DNA from: Bacteroidaceae bacterium
GTDB taxonomy: Bacteria > Bacteroidota > Bacteroidia > Bacteroidales > Bacteroidaceae
Direction: 5' to 3'
Assembly: GCA_017451645.1 (NCBI GenBank)
Contig: JAFTNZ010000009.1
Span: forward strand, 1 to 64,000
Length of the DNA stretch: 64,000 bases
Part shown: in pieces, positions 17,911-27,100 of the stretch
How positions within the stretch are numbered: position 1 is the stretch's first letter
Layout: every line of letters starts with the position of its first letter
The notes under the pieces: generated by a model
Told to the model about the DNA's origin: nothing
The model's input: the letters and a program-made list of their open reading frames with translations, nothing else
Databases searched by the model: none
Made by a program: the position numbers and the translations under genes

Positions 17911-19494
17911 CTATCGAATATCAGTAATCGGAACCGCCGTGCAGGCATTGGGTGCCCGGATGCGCATCACACGTGCAAGTGTGGGTGCAATGCAATCTGT
18001 AGAAACAAGTGTATGTATAGTTTCCGGTCTGATGCCGGAACCCAAAAATATCAGAGGGAAATTGACACTCGCCTGACGCACAATACTGACGGATTGCCCA
18101 TCGGTATCCATCAGTTTCCATCCGGCAGAGACCTCCACCGTCAAATCGCCTGAACAGAGCGGATTGTAGGCATTGCGTACCGGATCTATCTCCGGTGACC
18201 ATGTTCCCAACTGCAAATCATAAGAGGTATAGACGCGCTGCACTCCGCTCAAGTCGGTCAAGAATTCTGCACTACGGTCAAGAACCTCTTTCAGACGGAG
18301 TTGTTTTCTCTCCACCAATTTACGGTCAATATAAATTTGCAGACCATTGTACGCTTCTACGTATTGGCCGTCACCATAGAGAGCCATCAGATACATATTG
18401 AGCAGGGCAGTAGCGCGATGCATATGAAATTCTCCCGTCGGGATGCGACAGGACGCATCTTCTGCCGACCCGTTGTCAACATAACCGGTGGAAGTAAGAA
18501 AAATCAGTGTATTCCGTAATCCCACTTTTTTGTCAATACACTCCAACAACGAAGCAATATCTTTATCAAGGCGGGCATAAGTATCCTGCATTTCCAAATA
18601 GGAGTAACTGCCACTTTCCCGTTGGAAAGAGCCGGCATTGTATGATACAGAAAGAAAATCGGTCACCTGATCGGTCCCCAGCATAGTGCCATAAAGGCAA
18701 GCTTCCGTCACACGGTTGACCTCTTCATTGACACAAGGCGTCATTCTGAGGCGGCGATATTTGCGGGGATCAGTAAACGAATAACTGAAGACTGGTTCCT
18801 TTGCCGGATTGTCATACACATCTTTGTCAAACAAAGGCTCCCAACGAATGTTTCCTATGCGCGAATCGGTGCTGGTATTGTCATTATAAACCATCAGCCA
18901 ACGGGGGAAACCTCCGTAATAGGTTGAACTACACCATTTACCGGTCAATTCATTGAGCCAAAACGCTCCATCTGCAGCATGCCCCGCAGCCATCACTGCT
19001 TCATCTCGATAGGGAGCAATAGCATACACCAAAGAGCGGCCTTGGGTAGCCATCTTCAATTCATCGGTAATTGTAGAAACCTGCAAATGTTGGGGAGAAG
19101 TATTCTCTGCCGTATAATATCCGGTAAAATTACGGTCATCAACACAAGTGACTACCCGTAAAGTAGAACGGTCAAGCCATTGTCCGGCAACAATACCGTT
19201 ACGTGCCGGTGGAGTGCCGCTATATAAGGCAGCCAAAGCCGAAGCCCTATCTATTGGAGTAAAATTATAGTCAACATTACTGTAGATGCGTCCCTCTCTC
19301 CATAATCGCTTGAATCCCTTCTCGCCATACAGAGCAGCAAAAGCTTCCAGATAGTCAGCCCGTAGTTGGTCTATAGTAATGCCCACTACCAACCGGGGAG
19401 CCGTAGGGACGGATCCAGTCTGTGCCTGCATGGTGGACAGTACCAATACTGTCAACAACGAAGTCAAGATTCTTTCTTTCATCTTTTCTTTCAT
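17911..19494 (-). CDS. Alkaline-phosphatase-fold (PafA-like) protein lacking catalytic residues
   Basis: A 527-residue exported protein (signal peptide ~1-24) with an overall match to the PafA-type alkaline phosphatase superfamily: VVGITIDQLRADYL at 36-49, YSGTPPARNGIV at 91-102, MQDTYARLDKDIASLL at 302-317, PLIFLGSGIRP at 480-490 and IAPTLARVM at 502-510. Active members need a Thr/Ser nucleophile and about six Asp/His zinc ligands. Here D42 remains, but the nucleophile position before YSG is Ala, the DxxGH segment is NAGSFQRESG (286-295), the TADHG motif is TSTGY (334-338) and the late His is Asn478. It is therefore probably a pseudoenzyme with a binding or structural role. Its start overlaps the DUF4105 stop by 4 bp. 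Confidence 0.85.
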   Translation of the reverse strand: MKEKMKERILTSLLTVLVLSTMQAQTGSVPTAPRLVVGITIDQLRADYLEAFAALYGEKGFKRLWREGRIYSNVDYNFTPIDRASALAALYSGTPPARNGIVAGQWLDRSTLRVVTCVDDRNFTGYYTAENTSPQHLQVSTITDELKMATQGRSLVYAIAPYRDEAVMAAGHAADGAFWLNELTGKWCSSTYYGGFPRWLMVYNDNTSTDSRIGNIRWEPLFDKDVYDNPAKEPVFSYSFTDPRKYRRLRMTPCVNEEVNRVTEACLYGTMLGTDQVTDFLSVSYNAGSFQRESGSYSYLEMQDTYARLDKDIASLLECIDKKVGLRNTLIFLTSTGYVDNGSAEDASCRIPTGEFHMHRATALLNMYLMALYGDGQYVEAYNGLQIYIDRKLVERKQLRLKEVLDRSAEFLTDLSGVQRVYTSYDLQLGTWSPEIDPVRNAYNPLCSGDLTVEVSAGWKLMDTDGQSVSIVRQASVNFPLIFLGSGIRPETIHTLVSTDCIAPTLARVMRIRAPNACTAVPITDIR

Positions 19495-20693
19495 CTTTGC
19501 CTCCTATCCAAATCACGAGCTATGAGCAGATGCAACACAGAACGTATCAACAAAACCAATGCCAAAGGTATGATTGCCAGACTTATTTTTTGAGGAATCA
19601 GGGGCATAAAGGCTATGAAGAGTATTAAAACTACTATATTGAATACATCATAAGGATTCTTCCGACCGGCACGTATCCGGCTCACCGTCATCGGCAAAAA
19701 CACCAAAGGAAGAGGGTTAAGGATTGCCAACAACCAATTGGTATCTACAGTCGGATGTTCGGACAAGAAAAACAGGAAAGCAATGATACAACCAGCCAGT
19801 CCCTGTACGAGAAGCAATAGGATGTCGATACCCCAAAAGACACTGCGTTGCTTCCATTCTATCCTACTAACCGCTGCTACAACCACCAGCAACAACAGTG
19901 ACACAGTCAGAGGAGTAAATAGCATATCACCATCCCCCACTTCGCTCGTGCTTTTGGAAAGAGGAATGATAACTCTTTCCCGAGAAACCAACTTACGCAC
20001 GGGGAGTTCCGCCCCGCCCTTCACTGTTCCATGACTGAAAGCCTGCATCAAGTTGTCGGGCAGGAACATCTGCTGCCGACCAGTCAGCGGACGGTCGGCC
20101 TCGCTCCCCAAACAGAGATTGATGCCAAAATCTGTCCATGGGTGATTTTTTGTATATTGTCGTACCCAACTGCGGAATGTTGTCCCTTCCAGTCCGGGCG
20201 GATAGTAGGCAACCCCGCCCAGAGCAGATTCAATACGGTCGCGGGCACGCATCGTACAGTTGTCATAAAAAAAGTTGTAGCGGTAAATACGATCCAACGG
20301 TTGGAAGTTACGCCACAATTGACGTTCTAACCGCTCCGATTCAGCGGGAGTCAGATTGAGCACTTGCTCTGTCACCTGCGAACCACGACGTGCATATTCC
20401 CATTCAAAATTCTCATATGGAACCACTGCCAACTGATAATCTGTTTGTCCCAAAGCAAAACGCAGGAAGAAATAAGAAGTGTCGAAGTCAAAAACTCCGT
20501 AGTTGAACACGACATCATACTCCTGACTCGAATTGGTACAACGGATCGCCGTATGACCGAAAAGTTCATAGACTTCTTCACCAGGCGAGCAGGTTAGCAG
20601 AGCTATACGTACCGGATTACTCTTGCCCCCTCCGGTCGCCATAGCGGTCAATGCCAACAGACAACATACTATGTATAAAATACAACGTCTCAC
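19491..20693 (-). CDS. DUF4105 membrane protein, possible lipoprotein N-acyltransferase (Lnb-like)
   Basis: A 400-residue protein: signal peptide or first helix (1-20), an extracytoplasmic domain to ~265 and about five C-terminal membrane helices (~275-395). The domain has His47 in YELFGHTAIRC and Cys146 in NFFYDNCTMRARD, the His-then-Cys order of permuted NlpC/P60 or LRAT-like thiol enzymes. As I recall, DUF4105 has been linked to lipoprotein N-acylation (Lnb) in Bacteroides; I could not check this, and paralogues exist, so the role is tentative. It is first in a minus-strand transcript with the phosphatase-fold gene (ATGA overlap), and perhaps secA. Confidence 0.75.
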   Translation of the reverse strand: MRRCILYIVCCLLALTAMATGGGKSNPVRIALLTCSPGEEVYELFGHTAIRCTNSSQEYDVVFNYGVFDFDTSYFFLRFALGQTDYQLAVVPYENFEWEYARRGSQVTEQVLNLTPAESERLERQLWRNFQPLDRIYRYNFFYDNCTMRARDRIESALGGVAYYPPGLEGTTFRSWVRQYTKNHPWTDFGINLCLGSEADRPLTGRQQMFLPDNLMQAFSHGTVKGGAELPVRKLVSRERVIIPLSKSTSEVGDGDMLFTPLTVSLLLLVVVAAVSRIEWKQRSVFWGIDILLLLVQGLAGCIIAFLFFLSEHPTVDTNWLLAILNPLPLVFLPMTVSRIRAGRKNPYDVFNIVVLILFIAFMPLIPQKISLAIIPLALVLLIRSVLHLLIARDLDRRQR

Positions 20694-20721
20694 TTTTTAC
20701 TTACTTCTTAGTCTAAGGGTG

Positions 20722-20729
20722 CAAAGGTA
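20722..20729 (-). promoter_or_regulatory. -7 box of the DUF4105 operon
   Basis: On the minus strand TACCTTTG matches TAnnTTTG, 28 nt before the DUF4105 start codon. Confidence 0.6.
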
Positions 20730-20775
20730 AGGATAATAGGCGAATTCCCCAACTCTTCTCCCCACTTTTTCCATA

Positions 20776-22092
20776 TTATAACAGTTCCGCAGCCTGAGCC
20801 AATCTCATGCTATTAGAACCTTTAATGAGTATATAATAGCCTGAAATCTGTTCTTTGGCCAATTCGCTGCACAGTTGATCCACATTGTCAAAGAGTAGGA
20901 ATTCCGTTCCTTTACCAAAGGCAGCCGAAGCAAATTCTTGACCTACAAGGCAGACTCTTTCCAATGCAGCTTCTTGCAATTGTTCCACCACCTTGCAGTG
21001 TTCTGTGGTGCTACATGTTCCCAACTCCATCATGTCACCAAGGATAACCATTTTAGGCGCAACTTCCATGCTGCGGAAGTTGTTCAATGCTGCCGCCATG
21101 CTGGTAGGATTGGCATTGTAGGCATCTACAATCAGATGGTTATGCCCTGTTTCTCTCAATTGCGAGCGGTTGTTTTGCGGCACATAACCGGCCAATGCGG
21201 CATCCACTTGCGCTGGTGTCACTCCAAAATAGAGTCCTACGGCAGCGGCAGCCAGCATATTGTCCAAATTATAACTTCCTATCAGGTTGGTCTGTACTTC
21301 GCGCCAAGCCGAATTACCCATTCTCCAACGGAAACGCAGGCAGGGAGCACAATCAACCACTTCACCACTGACCCTCAGTGCCGCAGCATCATCAGGTTTG
21401 CCATAGCGTATCAGGTTGAGTCCGTCAGCCATAGCCGCCAAGTGTGGGCTGTCGTTGTTGATAAACACAGTTGCCCCTGATTTTGCCCGCAAAAAGTCAT
21501 AGAGTTCCCCCTTTGTTCTCATCACTCCTTCAAAGGATCCAAATCCTTGCAGATGGGCCATTCCCACATTGGTAATAATCCCCATGTCCGGCTCTGCAAT
21601 TTCCACCAGTTCCCTGATATCTCCCGGATGACTGGCCCCCATCTCCACGACAGCGATATCGTGGTCGGGGGTAAGCCTCAACAGCGTCAGTGGCACCCCA
21701 ATAGCATTATTGAGATTCCCCTCAGTGTAAAGTACACGGTGAACCTGTTTGAGCACCGTAGCCATCAGTTCCTTGGTAGTAGTTTTTCCATTGGTGCCTG
21801 TCACCCCAATAATAAGCGTCCCGACGTGGCGACGATGATAGTTGGCCAATTGTTGGAGAGTCTGTAGCACATTGTCCACCAAAATATAGCGTTTGTCAGC
21901 AGAGTCAGCAAAAGCAGTTTCATCCACCACAGCATAGGCACAACCGCTCTCCAATGCTTTGGCGGCAAAAGCATTTCCATTGAACCGTTCTCCCTTCAAT
22001 GCAAAGAACATCGCCCCTTCAGGACAGTAGCGGCTGTCAGTTGTCACTTGCGGATGCCGCTGGAAGATATGATAAAGAGATGCTATATCCAT
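20776..22092 (-). CDS. murF: UDP-MurNAc-tripeptide--D-alanyl-D-alanine ligase
   Basis: A 438-residue Mur ligase that adds the D-Ala-D-Ala dipeptide made by Ddl to the peptidoglycan precursor. It has an N-terminal MurF domain (FALKGERFNGNAFAAKALESG near 30-50), the ATP-binding loop GVTGTNGKTTTKELMATVL (~95-113), VVEMGASHPGDI (~148-159) and a C-terminal domain with VDAYNANPTSM and ILGDMMELG. It lies 7 bp downstream of the YfhO-type gene, so the two are cotranscribed. Confidence 0.95.
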   Translation of the reverse strand: MDIASLYHIFQRHPQVTTDSRYCPEGAMFFALKGERFNGNAFAAKALESGCAYAVVDETAFADSADKRYILVDNVLQTLQQLANYHRRHVGTLIIGVTGTNGKTTTKELMATVLKQVHRVLYTEGNLNNAIGVPLTLLRLTPDHDIAVVEMGASHPGDIRELVEIAEPDMGIITNVGMAHLQGFGSFEGVMRTKGELYDFLRAKSGATVFINNDSPHLAAMADGLNLIRYGKPDDAAALRVSGEVVDCAPCLRFRWRMGNSAWREVQTNLIGSYNLDNMLAAAAVGLYFGVTPAQVDAALAGYVPQNNRSQLRETGHNHLIVDAYNANPTSMAAALNNFRSMEVAPKMVILGDMMELGTCSTTEHCKVVEQLQEAALERVCLVGQEFASAAFGKGTEFLLFDNVDQLCSELAKEQISGYYILIKGSNSMRLAQAAELL

Positions 22093-22099
22093 TGGTGAA

Positions 22100-24673
22100 C
22101 TATTTTTTCGTTAAAGAAGAAAATGCCATGGCCAACAAAGAGGGAAAAGATTCAGCTACAATACAAAAGAATATTCCACGCACAGCCCAAACCAGCGCTC
22201 CAATCAAAAGCAGACCGATTGCTATGTAGGCAATGATTTCAGTAACGTGTAGTGAAGCAGGGTCAAAGACAAACTCTATGGTATGTTTTCCAGCGGGCAC
22301 ATTCATCGCACGAAGGATGTAATCAGCACGCCCATGCTCCACCTCTTTACCATCAATGGACGAGCGCCATCCCGGATAATATATCTCGGAGAACACCACT
22401 ATACCACCGGTTTCACTCTCTGTTTCATAAACCAGACGGTTGGCATCATAACTCTTAAGCACAATCTTGCCTGCCGATGGCTGTGCCTTCACCTGCTCTT
22501 TGAACTTATTGTCCACCACGGCAGTCAAAGCAGGGTTCACCTCGTGCAAGGCAGCTATCTCTTCGTTGGCATTGCCTACATACTTCACTTCCCTGACAAA
22601 CCAGGCATTACCGAATGCATGAGGATTGAAGAGAGGCATTGTCTGCCCACCCTGCGCCGGCATAATGAGCCAACGGGTATTGAGCATATTCAGCACGGGG
22701 AACTTCGCTGCCTGCACACTATCCATGTTTCCACCCGTACGTACAGCCTCATCCATCACTGCACGCATTTCCCCGCTGATATGTTCCTCTATCATCTCCT
22801 GATAACGGCGGAGTTTGGCAGCATGGTATCCACCCACACTTTTATGATAATAGGAAGTATTGTTTTCGTTGAACGTGTTACTTGCCAGATTCAGCACCCG
22901 ATAGTCAAGGGAGGTATCTTTCAAGATAACCTCATCGGTCGGGGTCTTTTGGAACATACGGGTAATCTCACGTTTTGGTGTATACTGATTCCTGTCGTTC
23001 GGATTGAGGTAACGGCGATTCACCTGCCACATGTCAAAAAGGCAGAGTACCAGCAACAGGCTCACCATCCATTTGAAACCCATCTTACGGTTTGCAAAAA
23101 GCATCAGCAACACTGTACCCACAACCACTATGAAGAAACTCCGCCATGCATCGGCCACAAAGATACTCTGCCGCACCTCTGTGAGATTGGCCACAAAAGC
23201 ACTCAAATGTTCGGCAGGTAGTCCATTCTTCAGCATAGCCATCTCGTTAGTGGAAATATACTGAGGGAAGAAGGTTCCGGGCAACAGAGCAAATAGCAAG
23301 GCAAAACCGGCAGTCACTCCGGCGCTGATACAGATAGCTTGTTGCAATGAAAGTCTGCCTCCCACATAGAGGGGAGTTTTCAATTGTTTAAAGAGTACAC
23401 GCTTTTCTACTTCTCCCAAGGCCAGGATCGCTAGCAGCGGAATGGTAAACTCTGCCACCACCAGAATGGAAGCAACCGTACGGAACTTGGCATACATCGG
23501 CACATAGTCGATGAAGAAATCGGTAAGCCCCATAAAGTTTTTCCCCCATGACAGAAGTACAGAAAGCACCGTGGCAACCAACAATGCCCACTTCATCGGT
23601 CCACGTACAATAAGCAAACCAAGCAAGAACAAAGCCAGCACAAAGGCTCCCACATAGACAGGGCCGGAGGTTCCGGGCTGTTCGCCCCAGTATTGGCCGA
23701 TCTGATTATAGATGCCACGATACATGGGGTTAGCTTTCTTCATAGCCTCTTCGTTGAGCCCGAGGGGAACAGAAGCACCACCTTTAGCATTGGGCACCAA
23801 CAAAGTCCACGTTTCACCGATACCGTAACTCCATGCCGTGATATAGTCGCGATCCAGTCCGCTATTTGTCTGATTGCCACTGTCAGGCTTCACCAGTTCA
23901 CTCTTCCCTCGCATAGTTTCCTTACTGTACTCGTAAGTGTGATACAGGTTCGACAAGTTGGTGCATACCCCCACAAAGCCAGCCAGCACCAACACCGCTG
24001 TCGATTTAAAAAACTGCAACATCCGTTTGCCACGCCAAGCCTCCACACCGTAGGCGATTGCCATGAAAAGCATCGGCATGAGGAAGTAATAACTCATCTG
24101 TACATGGTTGGAACGTATCTGCAAGGCTGTAAAGAATGCTGTCACTATAGCCCCCCTCAACCAGCGTTCGCGATAAACCAACACCAAACCGGCAATGGTA
24201 CCTGGAATGTAGGCCAAAGTCAGCACCTTCCAGATGTGACCGGCGGCAATAATAATGAAGAAATAGGAGGAAAAAGCCCAAATGACCGCTCCTAAAGCAG
24301 CCATCCACGAACGGAAGTTGAACGCACGGAGCAGAATATAGAATCCCAACAACAGGATGAAGACGTAATGCGCATCGCCGGGAATATAGAGGCGATAGAG
24401 CGATTCAGCCTTCGACAACAAGGTGGTCGACTCGTAATAGGGCAACATCTGATAAGTGGGCATTCCACCAAAAAGAGCATTGGTCCAACGGGTACGCTCA
24501 CCGGTACGCTCCATATACTCTTTACACTCCTGATTGGAGCCCATACCAGCGGCATGGTCATGCTGACCCAACACCAGCCCCTCGACATTGGCCGGGTAGA
24601 AATAGACAAATGAAATAAGGGCAAACAAGGCCACTACAACTGCGTCTGGCAGTATCTTTTTCAGTAAATACAT
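22100..24673 (-). CDS. YfhO-family integral membrane protein
   Basis: An 857-residue protein with about twelve membrane helices and a C-terminal soluble region (YPGWRSSIDGKEVEHGRADYILRA...GKHTIEFVFDP) typical of the YfhO family. In Gram-positives YfhO-type proteins glycosylate lipoteichoic acid; in Bacteroidetes the substrate is not known. The fold resembles GT-C glycosyltransferases. The start at 24673 (MYLLKKILPDAVV) is preferred because the promoter box at 24698-24705 puts the transcript start near 24691, excluding the ATG at 24700. It forms an operon with murF. Confidence 0.85.
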   Translation of the reverse strand: MYLLKKILPDAVVVALFALISFVYFYPANVEGLVLGQHDHAAGMGSNQECKEYMERTGERTRWTNALFGGMPTYQMLPYYESTTLLSKAESLYRLYIPGDAHYVFILLLGFYILLRAFNFRSWMAALGAVIWAFSSYFFIIIAAGHIWKVLTLAYIPGTIAGLVLVYRERWLRGAIVTAFFTALQIRSNHVQMSYYFLMPMLFMAIAYGVEAWRGKRMLQFFKSTAVLVLAGFVGVCTNLSNLYHTYEYSKETMRGKSELVKPDSGNQTNSGLDRDYITAWSYGIGETWTLLVPNAKGGASVPLGLNEEAMKKANPMYRGIYNQIGQYWGEQPGTSGPVYVGAFVLALFLLGLLIVRGPMKWALLVATVLSVLLSWGKNFMGLTDFFIDYVPMYAKFRTVASILVVAEFTIPLLAILALGEVEKRVLFKQLKTPLYVGGRLSLQQAICISAGVTAGFALLFALLPGTFFPQYISTNEMAMLKNGLPAEHLSAFVANLTEVRQSIFVADAWRSFFIVVVGTVLLMLFANRKMGFKWMVSLLLVLCLFDMWQVNRRYLNPNDRNQYTPKREITRMFQKTPTDEVILKDTSLDYRVLNLASNTFNENNTSYYHKSVGGYHAAKLRRYQEMIEEHISGEMRAVMDEAVRTGGNMDSVQAAKFPVLNMLNTRWLIMPAQGGQTMPLFNPHAFGNAWFVREVKYVGNANEEIAALHEVNPALTAVVDNKFKEQVKAQPSAGKIVLKSYDANRLVYETESETGGIVVFSEIYYPGWRSSIDGKEVEHGRADYILRAMNVPAGKHTIEFVFDPASLHVTEIIAYIAIGLLLIGALVWAVRGIFFCIVAESFPSLLAMAFSSLTKK

Positions 24674-24697
24674 AAATAAATTGATTATTAAGAGCTG

Positions 24698-24705
24698 CAA
24701 AGATA
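24698..24705 (-). promoter_or_regulatory. -7 box of the yfhO-murF operon
   Basis: On the minus strand TATCTTTG matches TAnnTTTG, 24 nt before the chosen start. It is back to back with the mtn promoter. Confidence 0.6.
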
Positions 24706-24727
24706 CAATTTACTCTTAGAAAATCCG

Positions 24728-24735
24728 TACATTTG
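24728..24735 (+). promoter_or_regulatory. -7 box of the mtn-luxS operon
   Basis: TACATTTG matches TAnnTTTG. Transcription should start near 24742, upstream of the ATG at 24769. Confidence 0.6.
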
Positions 24736-24768
24736 CCGACGGAATTAACTTAAATGCGCTTTTTCTGT

Positions 24769-25470
24769 ATGAAAATAGGAATAATCACAGCCATGAGCAT
24801 GGAACATGACCAAGTCGTGAACCTGCTCTCCGACAAGAAGACTTGCGACAAGGGACCTTTCCGCTTCACCACCGGTGAAGTAGGTCGCAATACAATCGTG
24901 CTGATGCAGTGTGGTATCGGCAAAGTGAATGCTGCCGCCGGAGCCGTAGAGCTGATTCGCCACTTCACACCAGACTGTATCATCAGCACCGGTGTAGCCG
25001 GAGGCATCGACCCCATCCTGCATGTGATGGATGTGGTGGCAAGCAGTCACATTGTCTATCACGACGTCTGGTGCGGTGAGGGAAACGAATACGGACAGAT
25101 ACAAGGGTTACCAGCCTGCTTCACCGGCAACACTGCCCTACTGGAGTGTGCCCTTGCGCTGCCGACCGATACCGATACAACCATCCATGGCGGACTCATT
25201 TGCAGCGGAGACAAATTCATCACCGACCGTTCAGAACTGGAAACGATCAAAGGGCACTTCCCCGAAGGGCTGGCCGTCGATATGGAGTCAGGAGCCATTG
25301 CACAGGTGTGCCATCTCTACAGCATCCCCTTCATCAGTTTCCGTATCATCAGTGACACACCGGGTGCCGATGGACATTGGCAGCAATACACCAATTTCTG
25401 GGAAACTATCGCCGAACGCTCGTTCGAAGTCACCCACCGTTTCCTCACGGCATTGCCCGAAACCATCTGA
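24769..25470 (+). CDS. mtnN: 5'-methylthioadenosine/S-adenosylhomocysteine nucleosidase
   Basis: A 233-residue nucleosidase that removes adenine from S-adenosylhomocysteine and methylthioadenosine. The start MKIGIITAMSMEHDQV is chosen because it places Glu12 as in the E. coli enzyme; an upstream ATG at 24754 would add five residues. Other active-site parts are GVAGGIDPILHVMDVV, AVDMESGAIAQVC with the catalytic Glu near 170, and ISDTPGAD with the acid Asp near 193. Its product S-ribosylhomocysteine is the substrate of LuxS, encoded 52 bp downstream. Confidence 0.95.
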   Translation: MKIGIITAMSMEHDQVVNLLSDKKTCDKGPFRFTTGEVGRNTIVLMQCGIGKVNAAAGAVELIRHFTPDCIISTGVAGGIDPILHVMDVVASSHIVYHDVWCGEGNEYGQIQGLPACFTGNTALLECALALPTDTDTTIHGGLICSGDKFITDRSELETIKGHFPEGLAVDMESGAIAQVCHLYSIPFISFRIISDTPGADGHWQQYTNFWETIAERSFEVTHRFLTALPETI

Positions 25471-25522
25471 CCCTCAACATGGAATAAGAAACACAAATTG
25501 AAAAGTAAGCAGAATTACAACT

Positions 25523-26002
25523 ATGAAAAAAATACCCAGTTTCACCATCGACCATCTCCGTCTGAAACGAGGAATCTATGTTTCCCGGAAAGACCAAGTA
25601 GGCGGAGAGACCGTCACTACTTTTGACATCCGCATGAAAGAGCCTAACCGCGAACCGGCCTTACAGCAGGGTGCGCTGCACACCATCGAACATCTGGCAG
25701 CCACCTTTCTGCGCAACCACCCCGTGTGGGCCGAACGAATTATTTATTGGGGACCCATGGGATGCCTCACCGGCAACTACCTGCTCATGCGGGGAGATCT
25801 CCAACCTGCAGAGATTCTGCCGCTGATGCAGGAGACATTCGCTTTCATTGTTTCATTCGAAGGAAACATTCCAGGCGCATCCCCCAAAGACTGCGGCAAC
25901 TACCTGTTACAAGATTTGCCCATGGCTCGCTGGGAAGCCGCCAAATTTCTGCACGAAGTGTTGGAATGTGCCACTGAGGCGAACTTGAATTATCCTGAAT
26001 AA
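25523..26002 (+). CDS. luxS: S-ribosylhomocysteine lyase LuxS
   Basis: A 159-residue metalloenzyme that splits S-ribosylhomocysteine into homocysteine and the AI-2 precursor DPD. Metal ligands are visible: H53 and H57 in HTIEH and C124 in KDCGNY; C81 in GPMGCLTG is the catalytic cysteine. Full length for the family. With the upstream nucleosidase it completes the two-step detoxification of S-adenosylhomocysteine. Its stop is 5 bp from the convergent DUF4834 gene. Confidence 0.97.
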   Translation: MKKIPSFTIDHLRLKRGIYVSRKDQVGGETVTTFDIRMKEPNREPALQQGALHTIEHLAATFLRNHPVWAERIIYWGPMGCLTGNYLLMRGDLQPAEILPLMQETFAFIVSFEGNIPGASPKDCGNYLLQDLPMARWEAAKFLHEVLECATEANLNYPE

Positions 26003-26007
26003 CAAAT

Positions 26008-26277
26008 TTACTTCACCTCCTCAAAATCGACATATTCCCCTTCATCGTCGCCAATGACCTTGCGGCTTTGGGAAGGGGTGGAGCCGTTTGTCTGTGACCG
26101 ATTGGAAGCTGACTGACCATAAAAATCACGACTAGAGGCAGACTGCCGGCCATAGCTATAAGAACGGTTCCCCAATCCCAAAAAACGAAGAATGCCACTC
26201 AAGAAAGTAACAATGACACCCACCACTATGACAAACAGGATAATGAACGGTATGAGAAGAAAACTGATTAATCCCAT
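26008..26277 (-). CDS. Small DUF4834-type membrane protein
   Basis: An 89-residue protein with one long N-terminal hydrophobic segment (ISFLLIPFIILFVIVVGVIV at ~4-23), then a Ser/Gln/Arg/Tyr-rich region and an acidic end (DDEGEYVDFEEVK). It matches the general look of DUF4834 of Bacteroidetes; function unknown. It lies 73 bp after pssA on the same strand and may be the last gene of the psd-pssA transcript. Confidence 0.7.
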   Translation of the reverse strand: MGLISFLLIPFIILFVIVVGVIVTFLSGILRFLGLGNRSYSYGRQSASSRDFYGQSASNRSQTNGSTPSQSRKVIGDDEGEYVDFEEVK

Positions 26278-26350
26278 GCTATGAATCTTTTCGTTAATAC
26301 ACCATAATGACTACAACCAGTATGCCAAATGGTTCGCCAAACTATACTTT

Positions 26351-27064
26351 TTAGATTTTATTAGCACGCTGTGTCAACAACGAAAGCAGAGCATACCAAA
26401 TAATAATGGCCGCCAAGCCACTGATACGGAACAAACATACCAAGGGAATACAAACCAACAAAAAGACAAAGCGTACTTTATTGTCCCTCCATCCAAGATT
26501 CTTAAACTTCAAGGAAAACATCGGGATCTCCGCCACCAGCAGCCACGAAGTGAGCAACACTAATCCGAGCAACACCCAAAGAGCATAGGGAGAGACTATC
26601 AACCAATCGTGTATACCCACAGCCAAAGAACCCCAAAAGAGGGCATTCGCAGGAGTAGGCAAACCTATGAACGATGTAGTCTGACGGGTATCAATGTTGA
26701 ATTTGGCCAACCGCAAAGCACTAAAAACAGCTATCAAGAAAGCGGCATAGGGCAACCACTCTCCCACACAGTCTAGAGTATCTGACATCTGCACCTCCTC
26801 CAATAAGGAAAAGACAATCAGCGAAGGCGCAACACCGAAACTGACGTCATCAGCCAACGAATCAAGATCCTTGCCAATAGGCGATTTGGCATCGAGCAAA
26901 CGTGCAAGCATCCCATCGAAAAAATCGAAGACTGCTGCCAGCACAATGAAAAGGACAGCCATCATATAATTTGCATGAAAGGCCATCACCCCAGCAATAC
27001 AACCCGAAAAAAGGTTGCAGCAAGTCACTGTATTGGGAATATGTCGGATAAACCGGTTTGCCAT
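26351..27064 (-). CDS. pssA: CDP-diacylglycerol--serine O-phosphatidyltransferase
   Basis: A 237-residue inner-membrane enzyme making phosphatidylserine from CDP-diacylglycerol and serine. The CDP-alcohol phosphotransferase motif DGx2ARx8Gx3Dx3D is complete: D50, G51, A54, R55, G64, D68, D72. Several hydrophobic helices follow. It lies 36 bp after psd, so the two steps to phosphatidylethanolamine are encoded together. Confidence 0.93.
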   Translation of the reverse strand: MANRFIRHIPNTVTCCNLFSGCIAGVMAFHANYMMAVLFIVLAAVFDFFDGMLARLLDAKSPIGKDLDSLADDVSFGVAPSLIVFSLLEEVQMSDTLDCVGEWLPYAAFLIAVFSALRLAKFNIDTRQTTSFIGLPTPANALFWGSLAVGIHDWLIVSPYALWVLLGLVLLTSWLLVAEIPMFSLKFKNLGWRDNKVRFVFLLVCIPLVCLFRISGLAAIIIWYALLSLLTQRANKI

Positions 27065-27100
27065 AATCTTCTGTATGGAGTTTTTGATTACATTTAAGAA

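Noticed and set aside
24754..24768. Upstream start for the nucleosidase gene
   Set aside because: It would add five residues and shift the catalytic Glu from position 12; the start at 24769 matches the family.
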